A DNA stretch of 64,000 bases from Hypericum androsaemum (taxonomy: Eukaryota > Streptophyta > Magnoliopsida > Malpighiales > Hypericaceae), in the NCBI GenBank assembly GCA_963995505.1, contig OZ023185.1:14767691-14831690 (forward strand). Reading direction: 5' to 3'. Position numbers and translations under genes: made by a program. The notes beneath the pieces are model-generated. The model made no database searches. It was not told where the DNA came from and saw nothing but the letters and a program-made list of their open reading frames with translations. How positions within the stretch are numbered: position 1 is the stretch's first letter; each line of letters starts with the position of its first letter. This document shows, in pieces, positions 57,916 to 64,000 of this stretch.

Positions 57916-59783
57916 CTATTTCTTGCATATAATCCCATATCCAGGAGAGGCACCTCCAGAGCAATTCAAAGATGGGTAGTCGCCTTTCTGATGGACGCCT
58001 TCACCATTTGAACCAGCAGCCTCACCAGAATACACACACGACTTGCAATCTGAGGAGGTAAGAGATGGAGTTTTGTACTTGTCATGGTCTCCCAAAGTTG
58101 GCATCTCGGTTCCAAACTTCGCAGAATTCTCAAAATTAGGCCTGTAAGTCCTCCCAAGAACCCCGTCAACTTTAGGTGACAAGTGAGAAAATCTGAATTG
58201 GACCTCCAAATGTGCAAAGCTATCATTTTCTGGGATTTGGTAGTTGTGTACTGAGTTCTCCTTCTTGGTGATTGGCACCACATTGACCAGAATCTCAGCT
58301 TTATCCACCAATGTCACCATTGCATTGTTCCTACTTGATATCCTCTCCACTTTGATGGTTGCATCTGGTGAGTACCACTTGGAGAGGTTCTTTTCAGGTA
58401 TTACAATGTCATTGCCATTGTAGGTGAACCTGAAAAAAAAATGAAAATCTTAGTAGAAAACAGGATGAGTTGTGCTATATAGTATTGTGCTTACGACTAT
58501 TTCATACTTAGGTGTAGACCACAATATTAAAAAGATAAGTATAAGAATTCGGGACCCAAGAACTAACAAGAAATATAAAAACTCGGGACCCAAGATCTAA
58601 CAAAAATTTCGTACATTGAGAAAATAATCCAGGAAAAGTTAAAGCTAAAAGGTTTGTGTTCCTCATTGCCTCATGACAACTATGAAAACCTCTTTTCTAA
58701 TTGTACAAGCTTCTTTCAAAGCATACGGCTTTTTTGGTATAGCCGATGATATCTATACAGATGAATTTTATATAGTAGAAAATTATCAAAACCATTTAAG
58801 ACGTTTACGATAAATTGAAAATTATTTTAAATACAACTATCACACGAAAGTGAATTTTAAAATAACATAATTTTTCAACAAACCTTAGGTGGTCCACTTG
58901 TTCATCCCAAGTGGGTGTCTTGGTTGCCTCTAGGGTGAAGATGTGGGAGTTGAAGATGATCCCTAGGGCTTGTATCCATGTGAAGTCTCGGGTCCTTCCT
59001 GTTGGCCTGTGACCAATGAAGCGGCCATTGATTTGGAGGTCGGTGTCCGATACCAAGTTGAAGCTCTCGTTGCTTCTTCCATGGAAGTAGAAGACAACTC
59101 CATCTCCGCCTACGAAACGAGGGTCGTAACATGCAGCTCCAAGGGAGAAGCAGTTTGGTCTACGAACTAGCATAACAAATTTATAGCAAGTAACTAGATC
59201 ATGTTAGAGTTCCCGATATCGAACCCAAAACCTTACGGCAACAAAAAAAATGATGACTATCTTACAGCGGCACGTAGCTTGGCATAGCGGGGAACTACAA
59301 TCTATAAAGCAAGCTCTCTCGGAGTCGTGGCCGTGCTCGTCCGGGTACAGGTATGGGCATTGGCTAGGGCACGATATCCATTTCCCGAAGCATCGGCTCC
59401 CGAGATTACTACACTGGAATATCTGCACCCGTTTTATCTCATCTGGAAAAGCACACACACGTTTATACGACAAAGCCTTAGTTACACCCGGAACAGACGA
59501 AAGTCCGGAGTTCAATTCAACGTATTTACTTACCGAAGCAAGATGTCTGGCAGGTCGGATGGTGACAATCGAAGAGGCAGGTCTGGATGGCTCGGGGATC
59601 ATCACTGTGCAGGTTCGGACATAGGCTTGGACAGATAAATTCGGTACAATGTGCTTGGCCGGGTGGGTAACCACACTCCGCGGCGCTGATGTTCACCGCC
59701 TGAGCTTGTCTCGCCGTAAGCGTGACCCATACAAACGCCGCGAGGCTGAGGAGGAGCTTGAAAATCGGGATTTGAGTGTTCAT
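57916..59783 (-). CDS. Root cap/LEA-related secreted protein, copy 2 (intact)
   Basis: Exons 59783-59534, 59442-59266, 59166-58884 and 58429-57916, GT-AG, phases consistent, 407 residues. An N-terminal signal peptide (LLLSLAAFVWVTLTARQAQA) precedes two Cys-rich repeats of the same pattern: exon 1 CPSLCPN...CLFDCHHPTCQTSC and exon 2 CPSQCPY...CFIDCSSPLCQATC. Exon 3 gives NCFSLGAACYDPRFVGGDG and the DFTWIQALGI segment. Exon 4 carries the Root_cap domain with VPITKKENSVHNY and VDGVLGRTYRP, and ends SPGYGIICKK. Arabidopsis relatives (At5g54370 group) are expressed in root cap and are predicted to be secreted. Biochemical role is unknown. Its neighbour at 36437-38271 is a duplicate with a frameshift. 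Start chosen at the ATG beginning the signal peptide. Confidence 0.92.
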
Positions 59784-59855
59784 TTTTTTTTAGAGAATTA
59801 ATTAGGCGAGACAATGTTTGTTGTTGGTGTGATAGGACTAAACCCAATTAGACCA

Positions 59856-59862
59856 TTTTATA
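59856..59862 (-). promoter_or_regulatory. TATA box of root cap copy 2
   Basis: TATAAAA on the minus strand, 73-79 nt before the ATG at 59783; conserved in copy 1. Confidence 0.6.
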
Positions 59863-60245
59863 TGGTTGTTTGAGGTGTCGGTTAAAGTGCCTCTTCGGTT
59901 GTTTCTCGTGATGCTACCATTTGTACACTGCTGAGAAATGTGCTGCCTCATAACTTTACGAAAAAGGAGGGTGACTTTCTATGGTATGCATGGAACATCA
60001 ATGTGATTCATTTGACCAATAATGTGATGGTAAGTTGAATTCTCTTAATCAGATAATACGTTCAAGTCTTACGAATAGAAAAGATGTCATTAGAAGTGCC
60101 ACTCCAAAATACGATCTAACGACTTTTGAGAGATTCTCCAAAAAAAAGTGATTCATTTAGTTTAGATTTTACAACATTGATAAAGACTACTGAAACACAC
60201 ATTGATCCACGACGTAGTTAGTGGTCGGGAAACTAACTTCTTACA

Positions 60246-60737
60246 GATATAGTCATCCTGATGGGATATTTCCAATAGTCTTCCTCTGGGTTGTCCAGAG
60301 CTAGGTATTATACATCGTAGGCTATTTTGATTATCTATCTGTGGGCTGACGGGCTTTGGTTAAGATCCTGGAATTGACCCGGAGCGAAATCTTTCCAATG
60401 TCTTGAAGCTTCTCCGGAATCGGAGAATACAAATCCAAGTGAGAATTATGGGGCCAAACCATCACCAAGATGACTGTGTATTGTCAACGACACAACTACG
60501 TAGAAAATATATGCGTTCGGATCTCCCTTCAATTAAAACAACAGGGAAATCCCAATACAGTTGGCACATGCTGGGTTGGGTTCAAATATGAAGCATCCAG
60601 GACACCCAACGACCATATACAAACAGAACAGAACAGAAGAAACCGAGGGGATACGACGACAGCCAAACAGCTTTATTCATTCCTGAGTATCCCAAATTTG
60701 ATTCTCCCCCGATTGGCACGGCACTAGAGAAATCAAT
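60246..60737. other. Downstream region of the DUF1421 gene
   Basis: Probably contains its 3' UTR (minus strand). No further gene recognised. Confidence 0.5.
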
Positions 60738-63700
60738 CTAGCCGGACCATCCTCTCTGAGATCCTCCGGCGGAATGCACATTCAACCTGTCCAGAACAGA
60801 ATTGAAGTCCACGGGCTGACCGCTCTCTTCCATCCTTTGAATCACAGCGACTACGTGATCACCCCTGAAACCCATGTTGACCAGCTTCTCCGTCAATTCA
60901 TTGTAAGGATGATTCCGATGGTAAGGCGAGGGGCTGGGAGTGCGCGTCAACATATTAGCACCACCTGGTGCTGTCTGAGGATTTTGATGAGAGAGATTTG
61001 GAGGATATACACCCTGTGGAAAGGGAGAAGACGGTTGAGGTTGATGATGCCTTCCGCCTTCTCCATCGTAAATCATGTATGCACCACCTGGAAGAAAATG
61101 AGGTCCACCAGTGGCATATGCATCAGCTTGCTGTGCCCCAAATGCATTCTTGACTTGCTGGGGAGGAGGCTGTTGGGGAACTGGTCTACCGGTTGCATAT
61201 CCATAGGGCATCGAATCAACACGGCTAGACATAGGTTGTGGAACTGCTGAATATGTAACTTGCATGGGCATGCTATTTGGCAGTGCCTCTGCTGTTTGCA
61301 CTTGAGGTTGACCTGGTGGCGGGTAAGTAGAGTAAACAGTTGTTGTAGGAGGCCTCACTTGTTGCTGCACAGAGGGGGGTTGTGGCGGAGGCACTTGCTG
61401 CGGCCACTGCTGCTGGTACTGAGGATATTGTTGGCCAGTTGGATTTTGGCTTACCTGCGATTGTGGAGGTGGTTGTGGAATCCTAGAGACATCTTGCATT
61501 TGAGGTGCCCGGTATTGGAGATCTGCAGGTAGATATTGGGGCTGGGGCTGGGGGTGTTGGGTTTGGGCTGATGGGGCTGGGGGTAACTGGGGTGGAGCCA
61601 AATAGTAGGACTGCTGTGGAGCCCCAGTTTGAGGTGGGGCTTGAGAGGGTGGAGGCACAGGTGGTGGTGGTTGTTGCTGTGGCATTACCTGGTGGGGCAA
61701 TGCAAGAGCCAATTGCAGGTTGGATACTTCAGATTGCTGATCATCCTTTTTATTGTCAGTTGCAGACGGAGTAACTTTCTCCCCAGTAGATTGTGTATGA
61801 CTCGACGAAGAGGACTCCTTCTGTGCAAGCTGAAGCTTGGCCAGTTCCTTCTGAGTATCAGCAAGTTCTTGCTTGTCCCTCAGAATCTGGACTGATCTGT
61901 GAACCTGCAATAGGCCCCAAACACGAATATAAATCAATCCATTTTAATTTTGCAAGTGGTTCGATAATCAAACACTGGAAATTATAAATGTTTACTAGGT
62001 ACGAAGAGTTCACATAAATCAAAGGCAAAACAGCTCTTCTTGAATTGCTGGCAGAAAATGAATTTTTCTAACCCGCAAACAAAACTAGGCTTAAATATTA
62101 GTGGATCCTCCAGATATGCACAAAGCTGGTCTGTAGCTACACCATGAAATAAACATCTTCCTGAAGTGTGCAATCTTTCAAGCATTTTCTATTCACAGCT
62201 CTTGTCACAAATTATGCAATAATCGAGACATTGCTTTAACAGAATTGAAGTTCTTGAAGGCCATGGATATGGTCATTCCAATTTCTGCAAACTCAGAATG
62301 AACCCTAAGCTGCTAAATCCACTTCTATATCTATATAAACTTGCTTTCAACTGATGTTCCCTGTGCCACATAGATCAGGTTGCAACTCCTCATAAAGCCA
62401 AAGAACAGATAGGAACTGTAATGAAAGGGACAGAGCTGAAGGTAGGAACTTATTGATCTAATGCTTGGACTTCACACTTTTCACATGCTCCAAAATCTTA
62501 GACCAATCATTTGAAGGACTTATATGTCATAACCACAGCAAAAAAATAGAGAAAAATAATTGTCATACTTTACTTCTCTTCAGGCTTTCAATTTGGCCAG
62601 CTTGCCACATAGTAGATTTCAGGAAAAAATTAACAGGTGTTGGCAGATCTTGTGTTCCCTATTTCTTACAATGTATTATAACTTCCACCATAGGAAAAAG
62701 CTAAAATTGCATAAGGAACATATAGGCCTAAATACAACAAAAGATTAAATTCGCCCCCCGAATTCTAATTAGTTACGAGTGGTCATACTATATTTCTTAA
62801 TAATCATCCAATGCATCTAATTGCCAGAATATATGGCACGGAAACAATATGCAGGTACCGATTTGAAGTCCACGTTTATTCCGACAGCTGAAAGGAAGAT
62901 AACATTCATCAACTCTAGAAAGTTCTAATCAAAGCCAGTTGATAGAACTCATTTGGACTGTTGGAACTAAGTCTCTAGCAACTGAATAGCTGGATAAAAA
63001 TAAGTTATTATACAAGCGTATATGGTAATTAGTGAGAAAGATCATGGTGGTCTAATCACAAGTCAGAGAAAGATAAGTTTCTGCTCTACTAAAAGATGAT
63101 TCTGATAAAAAAACATGTGACATTTCAGACTTGACTTCCGTTGTAGATGCATTAGGAAACCGGCAAAAGTAACCTAGAAATTACCACTTCGTTCAAGGAT
63201 AACGAGTCTCTAAGAAATAGTATATAGTCTTCCACTTATTGATAGAGCATCCATTACCTCCTCACCAATTCCATAACAAGCCCAAACTTTTCCCATCACT
63301 CAAAGTGACCTCACTGACCCAAGCAATACACACGTACCCATGAAAATTCAGAATAAGTGGTCCCAATGTCGAAGTGAAGCGTAAAAAAGAAATAGGATGC
63401 GCACCTCTTGCAGATGTTTCTCGAGGAACTTAAGCTTGGCATTAGCTTCGCCATGGTCACGGATTAGATCAGTTCTCATCTCCCCGATAGATTTGTCAAG
63501 ATTGTAGCAATAGAGTTCCAGTTGAGACAAGCGCGAACTGATTCCCTCGAGGAAGCGCATGAGCTTATCAGTGTGTCTTTTCATGCTTCTTTCGACGGTA
63601 TGAAGAACTTCCTGGTTAAATGAATCTTCCGGCTGCTCATACGAAGCGGCTGGAAACACAGATGATCTGGAAATTCGGCTTTTGTGGAAATCCTGCTAAC

Positions 63701-64000
63701 ATTACGACAAGTTAAAAAATAATTATTTCCTCCGCCTACTTACTCCCAAACCTCTAATCCACTTTCGATTCGACATTTCTCGTTGCGAAAACCGAAAACC
63801 GAAGAAAAATGGCAAATGGAGCAAAGTCAACAGCAGCGGAAACAATACATAGTGGTTGGAAATAGAAAACCCTAACCCTAACCCTAACGCAAACCTTGGA
63901 GGGATCGGAATGAGAGGAGCCGTTGGAAGGATCCTGGTTGCCGTAATCCTCGTACGAGCAGAGGATGTCGTCGGACGCGAAATCGAACCCCTTCCCGCCC
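60738..64000 (-). CDS. DUF1421 protein of the FLOE family, last three exons (5' end outside window)
   Basis: Exons 64000-63895 (partial), 63692-63405 and 61904-60738, GT-AG, phases consistent, 519 residues visible. The N-terminal part has FDFASDDILCSYEDYGNQD and a Ser/Asp-rich stretch. Exon 2 has a conserved coiled-coil (MRFLEGISSRLSQLELYCYNLDKSI shortened here: LEGISSRLSQLELYCYN) running into exon 3 (RDKQELADTQKELAKLQLAQ). Exon 3 then has about 230 residues of Gln/Pro/Ser-rich low-complexity sequence and ends with the UBA-like DUF1421 domain (ELTEKLVNMGFRGDHVVAVI, MEESGQPVDFNSVLDRLN). In Arabidopsis, FLOE1 of this family forms water-sensitive condensates that control seed germination; whether this copy is FLOE1, 2 or 3-like cannot be decided here. 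No frame breaks seen. Confidence 0.92.
63867..63888. repeat. Short telomere-like array (telo-box) in intron 1 of the DUF1421 gene
   Basis: AAACCCTAA followed by two further CCCTAA units, 7 bp inside the intron from the exon 1 donor. Matches the plant telo-box AAACCCTAA, often found in 5' regions of growth-related genes; here units are 6 bp, not the 7-bp plant telomere unit. Confidence 0.8.

Larger units (their letters stand above)
51413..60245. repeat. Segmental duplication, right unit (contains root cap copy 2 and later insertions)
   Basis: 51413-51570 matches 36022-36180, and 57500-57620 plus everything to about 60245 matches 36170-38740. The sequence between 51570 and 57480 (Copia gag remnant, hAT element, Copia element) is absent from the left unit, so at least part of it arrived after the duplication. 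Confidence 0.78.

Noticed and set aside
60774..61895. Plus-strand open frames over the DUF1421 gene
   Set aside because: Complement of Gln/Pro-rich coding sequence, which lacks stops on the other strand by composition.
1..64000. tRNA, rRNA or microRNA genes
   Set aside because: No cloverleaf with A and B boxes or rRNA-like segment was recognised; the initiator-tRNA-like words are retrotransposon primer sites.

Overview
This window is nuclear DNA from a flowering plant. Spliced genes with GT-AG introns match the known plant families two-pore channel TPC1, callose synthase, root cap proteins and DUF1421/FLOE proteins, and they sit among Copia, Gypsy, LINE and hAT elements. The species cannot be named from sequence alone; a eudicot or other non-grass angiosperm seems likely. 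There are no prokaryotic features and no CRISPR array.

Left part (1-12750): two genes on the minus strand. The first ten exons of TPC1 (vacuolar two-pore cation channel) lie at 785-5070 and the gene runs off the left edge. An intronless GSL5/PMR4-type callose synthase (7416-12658) can be read over almost its full length but is broken by three deletions relative to the family.

Middle part (about 12760-57470): repeat-rich. In order it holds a non-autonomous hAT element (14634-15267, perfect 8-bp target duplication), a probable solo LTR, a decayed Copia element (16396-22598), a GeBP/STKL-type gene scrap, a 20-22 bp minisatellite split by a young Gag-protease-only Gypsy element (24417-31590), palindromic 36-bp repeats, a 22-bp minisatellite, a 5' scrap of a leucine-rich repeat gene, and a LINE (minus strand) split by a decayed Gypsy element (40529-48190). 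After these come a Copia gag remnant, a second short hAT element (53806-54128) and a minus-strand Copia element (54673-57465). Target-site duplications support five of the insertions, with one boundary ambiguous by 3 nt.

Root cap/LEA-related pair: two near-identical four-exon minus-strand genes, at 36437-38271 and 57916-59783, come from a tandem duplication now spread apart by the transposons. The left copy has a one-base frameshift; the right copy is open throughout.

Right part: the last three exons of a DUF1421 (FLOE-family) gene on the minus strand (60738-64000), whose 5' end is beyond the right edge.

I found no convincing new biological system. The most interesting items are the broken callose synthase, the non-autonomous Gypsy element with LTRs of different repeat number, a 14-bp near-palindrome shared by LTRs of two superfamilies, the palindromic 36-bp array open in several frames, and the layered history of the root cap duplication.
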